Origin: Rhabdothermincola salaria
GTDB lineage: Bacteria; Actinomycetota; Acidimicrobiia; Acidimicrobiales; Acidimicrobilacustridaceae
Assembly (NCBI RefSeq): GCF_021246445.1
Contig: NZ_JAJQXW010000002.1
Coordinates: 124,001 to 188,000 of the forward strand
Length of the DNA: 64,000 nt
Reading direction: 5' to 3'
Below are positions 1 to 9,122 of this stretch, in pieces (position 1 is the stretch's first letter; each line of letters starts with the position of its first letter). Under the pieces are notes generated by a model. That model made no database searches, was not told where the DNA came from, and saw nothing but the letters and a program-made list of their open reading frames with translations. A program made the translations under genes and the position numbers.

Positions 1-2
1 GC

Positions 3-125
3 GCCCTGTACAACGGCAACGATCCCGGCTCGGCGCTGTGGATCTCGATCGCGTGGGCCATCGGGATCACGGTGGTCTTCGCCACCCTGGCGTCGCGCAA
101 GTACAGCCGCTCCGCCTCACGCTGA
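3..125 (+). CDS. ABC-2 type exporter permease, C-terminal end only
   Basis: The window opens inside this gene. Forty codons remain in frame from base 3 to the TGA at 123-125. They encode one hydrophobic segment (around ALWISIAWAIG, then ITVVFATLA) followed by a basic tail, SRKYSRSASR. A last transmembrane helix ending in a short R/K-Y-R tail is typical of DrrB/EfrB-like ABC-2 permeases of drug or lipid exporters. The ATPase partner would lie outside the window, and only this tail is visible, so the family call is tentative. A strong GC hairpin follows 50 bases downstream. Confidence 0.5.
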   Translation, partial: ALYNGNDPGSALWISIAWAIGITVVFATLASRKYSRSASR

Positions 126-175
126 CACCGGCGTCACCGGTCCGGCCGACGCCGTCGTCCACGCGGTCCCGCCAC

Positions 176-200
176 GGCCCCCCGGCCTCGCCGGGGGGCC
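176..200 (+). terminator. GC-rich hairpin after the ABC permease
   Basis: An 11-bp perfect stem (176-186 with 190-200) closes a 3-base CTC loop. It lies 50 bases beyond the permease stop codon. There is no T-run, as is common for actinobacterial terminators. The 404 bases between the permease and the SNF2 gene show nothing else firm; TACACT at 240-245 is a possible -10 box with no clear -35. Confidence 0.5.
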
Positions 201-556
201 ATGGCGCGCCCGATGGCGCCCGAGAACCCCAGGCGCCGTTACACTGCACAGCGTCGGTCCGGCTCACCGTTGCGCGCCAGGGGTGCACCGGACCCGCCGA
301 GCGCCGCCGAGCCCTGTGCTCCACGGTGGCTCGACCAGCCCCTCCGGGCCGGTCGAACTCCCCCGCCCCGATTCGGGCGAGACGGGAGGCCGGGCGACCA
401 CATCCGATGCACGGCCGTTCACGTCGACGAGCGGCCCCCGGCCGGGGAGACCCTCCCGGCACCGGCCGGTCCACGCGCTGCCGGGGCGCGACGACGGGTC
501 ACCGACCCGAACAGAACGGAACGACACGAGTGGACCACGCTGCGAGCACGGCCGTC

Positions 557-3500
557 ATGGGCGACGAGGACACGACCTCGTCGACGACCGCCGACGAGCA
601 CCGATCCGACCTCACCCACCCCGAAGACCCGGACGCACCGCCGGCCGGACCGCCGGCCCCCCGGCCCCTCCGCGAGGTGTTGGCCGACGGGGACCTGGCG
701 CGTGACCCCGCGTTCGTCGCCCTCGTCGAGGCCCACGCATGGGGTGAGGCCGACGAGGCCGGCACCGCCGAGCTCGAGGCCCGCCCCCAGGCCTGGCAGC
801 GCACCCTCCTCGACCTGCTCCACGAGACCGACGACTCCCTCGTGGGCCTGCGTCGGGGCCGTGGCCCCGAGGTCGCCCAGGCCGTCGCCGACCTCGAGGG
901 CGAGCAACAGCGCCTCGAACGTGTCCTGCACCGGCTCCTCGGCATCGCCGAACCCGAGTCCGTGTCCGCCGCGCCCGAGTCTCTCGTGGGCCCGGTCGTG
1001 CTCCAGCTCACGTGGGCCGATCGCAAGCTCGTCGCCTGGGCCGGCGGACCCGGCCAGGACCCGGTCGATCGCGCCGGTCTCGACGACGCCCTGGCGGCCA
1101 CGGCCGCGCCACCGGTGTGGGGCGACCGGGCCCCGCTGCAGCTCCCCGACGGCTCCGGCCGCTCGGCATCGGTCGAGTCGCAGGTCGGCGCCGTGCTGGG
1201 GTGGCTGCTGGCCGACTGCACCGACACCGACGTCCCCGGCCTCGGCCCCAGCGCCCGCTGGCTCGGCCACGTCGCCGCCTGGGCCGTCGAGCTCGTGGCC
1301 CACGGCGCCATGGTCCCCCACGTGCGCCGCCTGCACCGCAAGAGCCGCCAGAAGCCCTCCTACGTCGTCACCTGGACCCCGTCGCTCGTCGACGCCGAGC
1401 GCCTGCGGCGCACCGCCGAGGCCATGCCCGGTGCCGTCAGCGTGCTCAGCCCCGGGGTCGACGCCGCCACCGTCACCCGGGCCGTGCTGGCCGAGGTCGT
1501 CGACGTCGTGTGCCACGACGCCGCCAAGCGGGTCGAGGTGCCCGCCGTCCCGCCCGACATCCGCAATCCCGGCGAGCTGGCCGAGACCGTCATCGGCCAC
1601 CTCGACGGCTCTTCCTTCGAAGCCCCCGCCGGCCTGGTCGGCGACCTGACCAACGCCCTCGACCGGTGGTCGTCACCGGTCACCTCCAAGGCCTACCGCC
1701 CCCTCGTGCTCAAGCTCGAGGCCCCCGACTCCGGCAACGCCTGGGACCTGGCGGTGTTCGCCCAGGGCTCGAACCAGCGCCTCACCCCCGTCGAGGTGGC
1801 CCTGGTCAACGCCGGCAACCAACGGCGCGAGATGGAGGCCAACCTGGTGCGCCTCGAGCGCCTCTTCGACCCGCTCACCCGCCCCGGCGGCCTGCGGCGG
1901 GGCGAGGTCGTGCTCAGCCAGGAAGAGGCCTGGGACCTCATGACCGTGACCGGTCCGATCCTGCGCGACGCCGGCTTCGACGTGCGCGTGCCGGCCCTCT
2001 CGCGCCGCAAGCCCACACCGTCGCTGCGGTTGTTCGCCGAGGGCGGCGAGACCGCGGTCGGCGCCAACCAGCTCGCCGACGTGCGTTGGACGGCGGTGTT
2101 CGACGACGTCGAGCTCACCGCCGCCGACATCCGCCGGCTGGCCGCCGAGGCCCGCCCGCTCGTACGGGTCGGCGGCCAGTGGGTGGCCATCGACCACGCC
2201 GACCTGGCCGCCGCCGCCGAGGCCCTGGCCGAGCGCTCCACCAAGACCCGCATGTCGGGCGCCGAGATGCTGCGCCAGGCGCTCGGCCTCGACGGCTCTC
2301 CGCTCGCCGGCGGGGTCTCCATCGCCGGGGAGGGATGGGCCGCCGACCTGCTGGCCAAAGCCTCCACGGCCACCCTCGAGCCGGCCACCGACCCCGAGGG
2401 CTTCGAGGGCGAGCTGCGCAGCTACCAGGGCGAGGCCCTGGCCTGGCTGCGGTTCCTCGACTCCGCCGGGCTGGGTGGCTGCCTGGCCCTCGACATGGGC
2501 CTGGGCAAGACCCCGACGATGCTGGCCCACCTGGTGGCCACCGCCGGGGAGGCCCCGGCCCTCGTCGTCGCCCCTCCTGCCGTGGTCGGCAACTGGGCCT
2601 CCGAGGCCCGCAAGTTCACCCCGGGCCTCAAGGTCGTGGTGCACCACGGCGCCTCTCGCTCCGGGGGCGAGTCCCTCGAGCGCGAGATCGACGGCGCCGA
2701 CGTGGTCATCACCACCTACGCCACGGCGGTGCGCGACATCGAACAGCTCGAGAAGGTGGAGTTCGGCAAGGTCGTCCTCGACGAGGCCCAGGCCATCAAG
2801 AACCCGGCCAACGACACCTCCCAGCAGCTGCGTCGCCTCCAGGCCCGCACCCGGGTGGCCCTGACCGGCACCCCCATCGAGAACGGCCTGGGCGACCTGT
2901 GGGCCATCCTCGACTTCACCAACCCCGGCCTGGTGGGACCCCGCGCCCCGTTCGTGGCCTCGCTGTCGGCCAACGGCGGCGGCACCCGCGACGCCGCCGA
3001 GCGGGCCCTGCGTGCCCTCAACGGCATCCTGGTGTTCCGTCGCACCAAGGCCGAACCGGCGATCGCCGCCGAGCTGCCCGACCGGATCGACGAGCTCGAC
3101 CACTGCTCGATGACGCCCGAGCAGATCGGCCTCTACCAGGCGGTCCTCGACGCCCTGGTCACCCAGTCGACCGTCGAAGAGGGGGCCGACAAGCGCAAGG
3201 GCCAGGTGCTGGCCGCCATCACCGCCCTCAAGCAGATCTGCAACCACCCGGTCGCCTACCGCCACGACGACGAGGCCCTCGACGGGCGGTCCGGCAAGCT
3301 GGCCCGCCTCGAGGAGATCGTCGAGGTGGTCTACGCCGCCGAGGAACGGGTCCTGGTGTTCACCCACTTCGCCGAGTGGGGCGTGAAGCTGGCCGAGCAC
3401 CTCACGAAGCGCTTCGGCATCCCGGTGGGCTGCTACCACGGAGGTCTCTCCCGCGGCGCCCGCGACCAGCTCATCGCCGACTTCCAGGCGCTCGAGGGCC

Positions 3501-3883
3501 CCGGCGCCCTGGTGCTGTCGCTCAAGGCCGGTGGCACCGGGCTGAACCTCACCAACGCCAACCACGTGGTGCTCTACGACCGCTGGTGGAACCCGGCGGT
3601 CGAGGACCAGGCCCGCGACCGGGCCTGGCGCATCGGCCAGACCAAGACCGTGATCGCCCACCGCCTCGTGTGCCCCGGCACCGTCGACGAACGCGTCGAA
3701 GAGGTGGTGGCCGGCAAGCGCCACATCGCCGACCTCGTCCTGCCCAAGTCGAGCACCCTCGGCGACCTCGATCCCAGCCAGCTGAAGGTGGCCCTGGGCC
3801 TGCGCGGCGACGAGGTCCTCACCGACGACGATCCCCGACCAGGCGATCACGAGGGCACCACCACCGAGGAGGACGCCGCATGA
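557..3883 (+). CDS. SNF2/RapA-family DEAD-like helicase
   Basis: This is a SNF2-superfamily dsDNA translocase of about 1108 residues. The N-terminal half matches the layout of bacterial SNF2 helicase-associated proteins. The C-terminal half carries the motor: Walker A GLGKT with Lys651, DEAQ box at 742-745, motif III LTGTPIEN, then the helicase-C lobe with TNANHVVLYDRWWNP and the RAWRIGQ arginine-finger motif near 1020. All catalytic motifs are intact. The ATG at 557 is chosen because the preceding open frame is low-complexity R/P/G-rich sequence; an in-frame GTG at 530 is an alternative. Its stop overlaps the next gene (ATGA), so the two are translationally coupled. The role is probably in DNA repair or transcription-complex remodelling; the substrate is unknown. 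Confidence 0.9.
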   Translation: MGDEDTTSSTTADEHRSDLTHPEDPDAPPAGPPAPRPLREVLADGDLARDPAFVALVEAHAWGEADEAGTAELEARPQAWQRTLLDLLHETDDSLVGLRRGRGPEVAQAVADLEGEQQRLERVLHRLLGIAEPESVSAAPESLVGPVVLQLTWADRKLVAWAGGPGQDPVDRAGLDDALAATAAPPVWGDRAPLQLPDGSGRSASVESQVGAVLGWLLADCTDTDVPGLGPSARWLGHVAAWAVELVAHGAMVPHVRRLHRKSRQKPSYVVTWTPSLVDAERLRRTAEAMPGAVSVLSPGVDAATVTRAVLAEVVDVVCHDAAKRVEVPAVPPDIRNPGELAETVIGHLDGSSFEAPAGLVGDLTNALDRWSSPVTSKAYRPLVLKLEAPDSGNAWDLAVFAQGSNQRLTPVEVALVNAGNQRREMEANLVRLERLFDPLTRPGGLRRGEVVLSQEEAWDLMTVTGPILRDAGFDVRVPALSRRKPTPSLRLFAEGGETAVGANQLADVRWTAVFDDVELTAADIRRLAAEARPLVRVGGQWVAIDHADLAAAAEALAERSTKTRMSGAEMLRQALGLDGSPLAGGVSIAGEGWAADLLAKASTATLEPATDPEGFEGELRSYQGEALAWLRFLDSAGLGGCLALDMGLGKTPTMLAHLVATAGEAPALVVAPPAVVGNWASEARKFTPGLKVVVHHGASRSGGESLEREIDGADVVITTYATAVRDIEQLEKVEFGKVVLDEAQAIKNPANDTSQQLRRLQARTRVALTGTPIENGLGDLWAILDFTNPGLVGPRAPFVASLSANGGGTRDAAERALRALNGILVFRRTKAEPAIAAELPDRIDELDHCSMTPEQIGLYQAVLDALVTQSTVEEGADKRKGQVLAAITALKQICNHPVAYRHDDEALDGRSGKLARLEEIVEVVYAAEERVLVFTHFAEWGVKLAEHLTKRFGIPVGCYHGGLSRGARDQLIADFQALEGPGALVLSLKAGGTGLNLTNANHVVLYDRWWNPAVEDQARDRAWRIGQTKTVIAHRLVCPGTVDERVEEVVAGKRHIADLVLPKSSTLGDLDPSQLKVALGLRGDEVLTDDDPRPGDHEGTTTEEDAA

Positions 3884-4179
3884 GTCGCTCACGACGCGGC
3901 AACCGATCCCGCAAGGGGACGGCGAAGGCCCCTCTGGGCGAGGCGTTCTGGGGACGCGAGCCCGATGCCGAACCCGGTCCCATCCGGGTCTCGCCCGACC
4001 CATCGGCCATGATCCGTTCGCTCGGACCGCCACCGCTGAAGGGCCACGAGGTCGCCGCCGAGTACACCTTCCGCCTCGTCTACGACAAGGCGGCCGGCCT
4101 CGCCGGCACCCTGGCCGCCGCGGCCGAGCTCGACGGCGACCCCGACGACTCGCCCACCACCGAGACCGCCGACGCCTGA
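3880..4179 (+). CDS. Small hypothetical protein coupled to the SNF2 helicase
   Basis: A 99-residue protein whose ATG (3880) overlaps the helicase TGA by four bases, so it is almost certainly co-translated with it. The N-terminus is very basic (MSRSRRGNRSRKG), suggesting nucleic-acid contact. The middle is acidic/proline-rich, and residues from about 50 (LGPPPLKGHEVAAEYTF) look like a short folded segment. No known domain is recognised. The tight coupling suggests an accessory subunit of the helicase; that is inference. Confidence 0.75.
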   Translation: MSRSRRGNRSRKGTAKAPLGEAFWGREPDAEPGPIRVSPDPSAMIRSLGPPPLKGHEVAAEYTFRLVYDKAAGLAGTLAAAAELDGDPDDSPTTETADA

Positions 4180-4263
4180 TCCCCGGTCTCGGGCACTGCC
4201 CCGACGAGGGTGCTGCGAGGCGGTCGGTCGGGCGGTCGGCCTCCCGGATGCCACCATGGCTCG

Positions 4264-5295
4264 GTGACCACCAGGCGGCGCACGAGTCTCGGCCACGCCG
4301 TCGTGGCCGCCCCTGCTCCGGTCGGGACGGGGTCGTTCCACCGTGCAGGGGCGACGCGGGTCGCCGTGCTCGTCCTGCTCGCCGCGCTCGCTCTGCTCAG
4401 CGCCTGTGGGACGGGGCCCTCGTCGGCCTCCGATCCGCCGCCGGGCGGGGTGTCGGACTCCGCCCCGACCGACACCACGACGTCGACCACGACAGACGAC
4501 GCCGCACCGCGGACGACACCGCCCTCGTCCGTGCCCGCCACGGAGGCTCCGGCGTTCGACGTGCGCACCGCACTCGAGCCGCTGGTGATCGACGACCGAC
4601 CCCGGCCGGACCGCCCCTACCGGCGTGAGGAGTGGCGGCACTGGGAGGACCTGGACGGCGACGGCTGCCACGCCCGGGCCGAGGCGCTCATCTCCGCCTC
4701 AGTGGTGCCGGCCGCGGTGGCCGCCGGCTGCCGGGTCGTCGCCGGCGAGTGGGTCTCGCCCTACGACGGTGCGACCACGACGGACCCGGGGGCGGTGCAG
4801 ATCGACCACCTGGTGCCGCTCCAGGACGCCTTCGTCTCGGGCGGCTGGCGTTGGGACGCCCCCCGACGACGCCTCTTCGCCAACGACCCGGCCGGGCTGG
4901 TGGCGGTGTCGGCCGCGTCGAACCAGTCCAAGGGGGCGCAGGCCCCCGACGAGTGGCGGCCGCCGGATCGCGCCGCCTGGTGCCCTTACGCGTTGGCCTG
5001 GCTGCACATGAAGGTCACCTACGACCTCACCGCCACCACCGCCGAACGCGACGCGCTGGGCCAGATGCTGGAAGGTTGCCCGCCGGGCATCGGACCCGAT
5101 GCCCGCCCCGGTGTCCGCCCGGGCAGTCCGGCACCCACCGTCCCCGTCGCCCCCACCACCGCACCGCCGGGGGCCGAGCCGTACTACGCCAACTGCGACG
5201 CCGCCCGCGCCGCCGGGGTGGCCCCGATCCTTCGGGGCCAGCCGGGCTACCGCGATCGCCTCGACGGCGACGGCGACGGCGTGGCCTGCGAGTAG
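4264..5295 (+). CDS. Secreted lipoprotein with HNH-type nuclease domain and C-terminal Excalibur domain
   Basis: A 343-residue protein from GTG 4264. It has a lipoprotein signal (hydrophobic [17 protein letters not shown], lipobox Cys), a Thr/Ser/Pro linker, and then a GmrSD-C/DUF1524-like HNH region: [23 protein letters not shown] and ASNQSKGAQ, with D-H as probable metal/catalytic residues. The C-terminus is an Excalibur calcium-binding domain ([12 protein letters not shown], then DLDGDGDG-like and VACE). The architecture fits an exported nuclease tethered to the membrane, acting on extracellular DNA. An upstream in-frame GTG at 4210 would add 18 residues before the signal and is less likely. 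It is transcribed alone, with purE converging on it. Confidence 0.85.
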   Translation: MTTRRRTSLGHAVVAAPAPVGTGSFHRAGATRVAVLVLLAALALLSACGTGPSSASDPPPGGVSDSAPTDTTTSTTTDDAAPRTTPPSSVPATEAPAFDVRTALEPLVIDDRPRPDRPYRREEWRHWEDLDGDGCHARAEALISASVVPAAVAAGCRVVAGEWVSPYDGATTTDPGAVQIDHLVPLQDAFVSGGWRWDAPRRRLFANDPAGLVAVSAASNQSKGAQAPDEWRPPDRAAWCPYALAWLHMKVTYDLTATTAERDALGQMLEGCPPGIGPDARPGVRPGSPAPTVPVAPTTAPPGAEPYYANCDAARAAGVAPILRGQPGYRDRLDGDGDGVACE

Positions 5296-5331
5296 CGGCA
5301 GGACGTCCCGTCGGCCCGTCGTGGCGTCCGC

Positions 5332-5838
<507 letters not shown>

Positions 5839-5913
5839 CGGCGGTCGTCTCCTCGCGCTCGGCTGTCGGACGGACCCTTCGACCGGCCGCGACCCCAGCC
5901 TGGCACGCCGAGC

Positions 5914-7071
5914 TCAGGCACCGTCGACCAGCGCCGCGGCCGCGGCCCGCGCCCGGGCCAGCACCGTCTCGGGGTCGTCGCCGCACACGGTGACGTGGCC
6001 GAGCTTGCGCCCCGGCCGGTGGTCCTTGCCGTAGAGGTGGATCTTGGCCTCGGGATGGGCCAGGGCGGCCCGTAGCGCCTGCGCCGGGTCGGGGGCCTCG
6101 GGACCGCCGAGCACGTTGACCATGGCGGCCGCCGGTACGCGGAGGGCGGGCGAGCCGAGGGGGAGGCCGAGCACCGACCGTAGGTGGTTCTCGAACTGGG
6201 ACGTGTCGCACGCCTCGATGCTGTAGTGCCCCGAGTTGTGGGCCCGAGGGGCGAGCTCGTTGACCAGCACCTCGCCACCGACCCAGAAGAACTCCACGGC
6301 CAGCATCCCGACCGCGTCCACCGCCTCGGCCACCTGCTCGGCCAACTGCCGGGCCCGCTGCTCCACCTCGTCGGGGAGCCCCGAGGGAGCGACCACGGCA
6401 TGGCAGATGCCGTCGCGCTGGTAGGTGCGCACCGCCGGGTAGGTGACGGTGCGGCCGTCGGGGGTACGGGCCACCTGCACCGCCAGCTCGGCGGCGAGGT
6501 CGAGCACCGGCTCCACGACGAGAGGGACGCCGTCGGGGAGGCCGGCGAGCACGGGTGCCGCCTCTTCGGCCCCGGCGAGCCACCACACCCCGCGGCCGTC
6601 GTAGCCGCCTCGGGCGGCCTTGACGACGAGCGGCCAGCCGAAGCGCTCGCCGAACCCCGCCACCTCCTCGACCGTGCGGGCCAGACCGTGGTCGGGCACG
6701 GGGATGGCGGCGGCGACCATGGCGGCGCGCTGAGCGGCCTTGTCGGCGGCGATGGCCAGCGTCGCCGATCCCGGGTGGACGGTGTGGCCCGCCGCCTCCC
6801 ATCGGGCGACGATGGCCGAGTCGACCAGCTCGTGGTCGAAGGTGATGACGTCGGCGCCGTCGGCCGCCGCGGCCACGACCGCGTCGTCGTCCCAGTCGCC
6901 CACGACCGACCGGGGGATGACCGCGGTGGCGCAGTCCGACGGCGTGGCGGCCAGCACTCGCAGCTCGATGTCGAGGGCGGCAGCGGGGGCGGCGGTCATG
7001 CGCGCCAGCTGCCCGGCACCCACCACCACCACCGAGGGCCGGTCGCCCCGGTACGCTCCGGACGTGCTCAC
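5914..7071 (-). CDS. purK: N5-carboxyaminoimidazole ribonucleotide synthase (PurK)
   Basis: A 385-residue ATP-grasp enzyme that makes N5-CAIR from AIR, bicarbonate and ATP. Visible marks are the N-terminal VVVVGAGQLARM Rossmann-like start, FDHELVD, the ATP-grasp segments PLVVKAARGGYDGRGV and EPVLDLAAELAV, and the C-terminal NELAPRAHNSGHYS. The GTG at 7071 is chosen because it places the conserved GAGQL motif near the N-terminus and leaves 27 bp to the divergent HTH gene; the open frame extends further upstream but overlaps that gene. Confidence 0.95.
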   Translation of the reverse strand: MSTSGAYRGDRPSVVVVGAGQLARMTAAPAAALDIELRVLAATPSDCATAVIPRSVVGDWDDDAVVAAAADGADVITFDHELVDSAIVARWEAAGHTVHPGSATLAIAADKAAQRAAMVAAAIPVPDHGLARTVEEVAGFGERFGWPLVVKAARGGYDGRGVWWLAGAEEAAPVLAGLPDGVPLVVEPVLDLAAELAVQVARTPDGRTVTYPAVRTYQRDGICHAVVAPSGLPDEVEQRARQLAEQVAEAVDAVGMLAVEFFWVGGEVLVNELAPRAHNSGHYSIEACDTSQFENHLRSVLGLPLGSPALRVPAAAMVNVLGGPEAPDPAQALRAALAHPEAKIHLYGKDHRPGRKLGHVTVCGDDPETVLARARAAAAALVDGA

Positions 7072-7098
7072 GTGCCCACCGCCGTCAGGTGACGCCTC

Positions 7099-7398
7099 AT
7101 GAGCGACACGCCTGCTGCCAGCTGGACCTTCCTCACCAACCATGCCCACGTCCTGATCTGTATCGCCCAGGACCCCGAGTCCCGGTTGCGTGACATCGCC
7201 GAGCGCGTGGGTATCACCGAGCGCTCGACGCAGTCGATCGTGGCAGATCTGGTGGACGGGGGGTATCTGACGCGACGGCGGGTGGGCCGCCGCAACCACT
7301 ACGAGGTCATCGCCGACCGCCCGCTGCGCCATCCCATCGAGCGCGACCACCAGATCGGCCAGCTGCTCGAGCTGGTGGGGCTCGACGCGTCACGCTGA
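7099..7398 (+). CDS. Small winged-helix (MarR/ArsR-like) regulator
   Basis: A 99-residue protein that is almost entirely one winged helix-turn-helix: the recognition part reads RDIAERVGITERSTQSIVADLVDGGYL and the wing TRRRVGRRNHYEV. A clear AGGTGA box sits 6 nt before the ATG. It is divergent from purK across 27 bp, so it could regulate purKE or itself; no obvious palindrome is visible in that gap. No effector domain is present, and the ligand is unknown. Confidence 0.8.
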   Translation: MSDTPAASWTFLTNHAHVLICIAQDPESRLRDIAERVGITERSTQSIVADLVDGGYLTRRRVGRRNHYEVIADRPLRHPIERDHQIGQLLELVGLDASR

Positions 7399-7474
7399 GG
7401 CGACGCTCCCCGCCGACGTCGCCCACCCGGCGCTCGACACGCTGGCTCGCTGTGCTGGTCGGCTGTGCTCGTCG

Positions 7475-7696
7475 TCAGTGCTGCGTGGCCCGGTGCTGGG
7501 GTAGCCGGTCGGCTCGCACGTCCATGCCGCACGCGGCGCAGGTCACCCACGCCTCGCCGCTGCGTTCGGGGCGTTCGTCGACCTGGCTCTGGCGCTCGTC
7601 CACCCGTCGGTCGACATCGGGGGAGACGGAGAGTACGGGACCGGATCCGACCCGGGGACCCCATGGGGCACCCGTGGTCGAGGGGAGGGTCGTCAT
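7475..7696 (-). CDS. 73-residue zinc-finger-like mini-protein
   Basis: A small protein starting at ATG 7696 behind a near-perfect Shine-Dalgarno (AAAGGAGGT, 5 nt spacing). The first 45 residues are low complexity. The C-terminus carries CAACGMDVRADRLPQHRATQH, a C-x2-C...H...H arrangement like a single zinc finger/zinc ribbon. The ATG overlaps the TGA of the preceding 23-aa ORF (ATGA), so translation is coupled. The function is unknown; DNA/RNA binding or protein contact are both possible. The strong ribosome site and intact motif argue that it is expressed. Confidence 0.65.
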   Translation of the reverse strand: MTTLPSTTGAPWGPRVGSGPVLSVSPDVDRRVDERQSQVDERPERSGEAWVTCAACGMDVRADRLPQHRATQH

Positions 7697-7764
7697 GACG
7701 GACCTCCTTTCGTCACGGACGACCGGCGGGGCCTCGTTGCCCCAGCGGCTGCGGTCGTCGTCAT
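7693..7764 (-). CDS. 23-residue ORF coupled to the zinc-finger gene (possible leader peptide)
   Basis: ATG 7764 has its own GAAGGAG ribosome site about 9 nt upstream. It encodes MTTTAAAGATRPRRSSV plus six residues and ends in a TGA that overlaps the next ATG. The second gene's Shine-Dalgarno lies inside this ORF, so its translation would control access to the zinc-finger start. It could be a leader peptide (four Arg, five Thr) or simply a tiny protein. The 247 bases upstream, to the flavin reductase gene, hold the presumed promoter but no box I would assert. Confidence 0.5.
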   Translation of the reverse strand: MTTTAAAGATRPRRSSVTKGGPS

Positions 7765-8011
7765 CGTGACAGGACTCCTTCCCCGAGAGGAGGGCCGATG
7801 GACCCCTCCGGACCGGGAAGCTGTGACGCCCGCCGCATGTGACGACTGACCGTGCTCGCGGCATGGACGTCGGGCGCCCTCACCCGTATCGTGACCCCTG
7901 TTGGCACCGGGATCCCCCCTCCCGAGAAGCCACGTACCGGTCAGGTTCCCCCCAACCGATCCGGTTTCTGCGACGCCCCCCGGCCCCCCCGCCCGGGGGC
8001 GTCGGCAGTTT

Positions 8012-8548
8012 TCACTCCCCTGCGGTCGGGACCGTCGGGCGCTGGCGCTCCTCGGCCCCGTGGCCCGGGTCGATGCCCTCCACGTGGTGCAGGCGCAGGA
8101 GCGCTTCCGGGGACGGTCCGCGGTCGACGCCCAGCGGCGCCAGGTCGAGGCAGACGTGGTCGGCGCCCACGTCGACGAGGCCCTCTCGCCGGGCCACGAA
8201 CCGGTTGGGGCAGTCGTCGAGGAGGGGGACGCCGTCGGGTCCCGGGGTCCAGGCGCACCGGTCGAACTTGTCGACCTCGTCACCGGTCTCGCCCCCGAAG
8301 AGCGCGGCCAGCTCCATCTGGTCGGCTGCGGGGAAGTGCACCGCGAAGGTGTCGGCCAGGGCCCCCACCTGGAAGGTGTGGTTGGCCTTGGACAGCCAGA
8401 CCGCGTAGCGCGGCGGATCGATGCCGCTCTGGGAGTGGAACCCGACCAGGCAGCCCGAGCGCTCGCCACCGGACGCGGTGGTGAGGATGATCATGGCCTG
8501 GTCACCCCGGGCCATCAGGTCGGCGAAGTCGTCGCTGACGTCGTCCAT
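8012..8548 (-). CDS. Flavin reductase-like domain protein
   Basis: A 178-residue single-domain protein of the flavin-reductase-like split-barrel family (FMN/F420 binding). Recognisable features are AMIILTTASGGERSGCLVGFHSQ near the N-terminus, the PPRYAVWLSKANHT segment and FAVHFPAADQMELAALFGGETGDEVDKF. Such proteins supply reduced flavin to monooxygenases or act as small F420/FMN oxidoreductases. The ATG at 8548 is chosen over an upstream GTG because AAGGGA lies 8 nt before it. It is divergent from the SRPBCC-sulfatase pair, with TAGCCT at 8637-8642 a plausible -10 for the rightward genes. Confidence 0.8.
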   Translation of the reverse strand: MDDVSDDFADLMARGDQAMIILTTASGGERSGCLVGFHSQSGIDPPRYAVWLSKANHTFQVGALADTFAVHFPAADQMELAALFGGETGDEVDKFDRCAWTPGPDGVPLLDDCPNRFVARREGLVDVGADHVCLDLAPLGVDRGPSPEALLRLHHVEGIDPGHGAEERQRPTVPTAGE

Positions 8549-8678
8549 GCTCGGTCCCTTCCCGCGATCGACCACGACGAGCCCATCGTCGCACGCCGAC
8601 ACCGACCGGTGAGACCTGCGTCACTCGTCGGGGCACTAGCCTGACGCGATCATTGCAGGCAAGGTGAAAGGACCCGCC

Positions 8679-9122
8679 ATGGCCTCGCTGCGCTGCGACA
8701 CCCGGATCGCTCGACCTCCGGACGAGGTGTGGGCGCTCGTCTCGGATCCCGGCCGGATCGTCGAGTGGTTCCCCGGCATGGAGACGGTCGTGGTCGAGGG
8801 GTCCACCCGCACCATCACCCTGCGCTCGGGCCTCCCGCTCATCGAGGAGGTCGTCAACGTCGACCCGCGCCTGCGGCGCTTCCAGTACCGCATCGTCGGC
8901 CCCCTCCCGGTGGAGCACCACCTCGGCACCGTCGACGTGCTCGACGACGACGGCGCCACCCGTGTCGTGTACTCCACCGAGATCACCCCCGATCCCCTGG
9001 CCTTCGTCATCGACGGCGCCATCGCCGCCGCCGTCGGCGGACTGAAGACCCTGTCCGAGGGCGGCCCCACCGCCGTCACCTCCCGAACCGCAGAGCCGAC
9101 CCGCACCGAGGGGGCCAGCTGA
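8679..9122 (+). CDS. SRPBCC (START/polyketide-cyclase-like) protein
   Basis: A 147-residue protein beginning MASLRCDTRIARPPDEVWALVSDPGR. This is the typical first strand and helix of the SRPBCC ligand-binding fold, followed by alternating strands and a final long amphipathic helix (AFVIDGAIAAAVGGLKTL). The start has AAAGGA 6 nt upstream. The TGA shares its last base with the ATG of the sulfatase, so the two are coupled. It probably binds or modifies a small hydrophobic ligand; whether that is the sulfatase substrate is unknown. Confidence 0.8.
   Translation: MASLRCDTRIARPPDEVWALVSDPGRIVEWFPGMETVVVEGSTRTITLRSGLPLIEEVVNVDPRLRRFQYRIVGPLPVEHHLGTVDVLDDDGATRVVYSTEITPDPLAFVIDGAIAAAVGGLKTLSEGGPTAVTSRTAEPTRTEGAS

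Noticed and set aside
1012-4179. Very long rightward open frames rich in Arg/Pro/Gly opposite or shifted to the SNF2 gene (and similar ones over 12238-14202, 22495-24939, 27639-29936, 42326-44302)
   Set aside because: They are frame shadows caused by extreme GC3: no motifs, biased composition, and fully covered by recognised genes in another frame.
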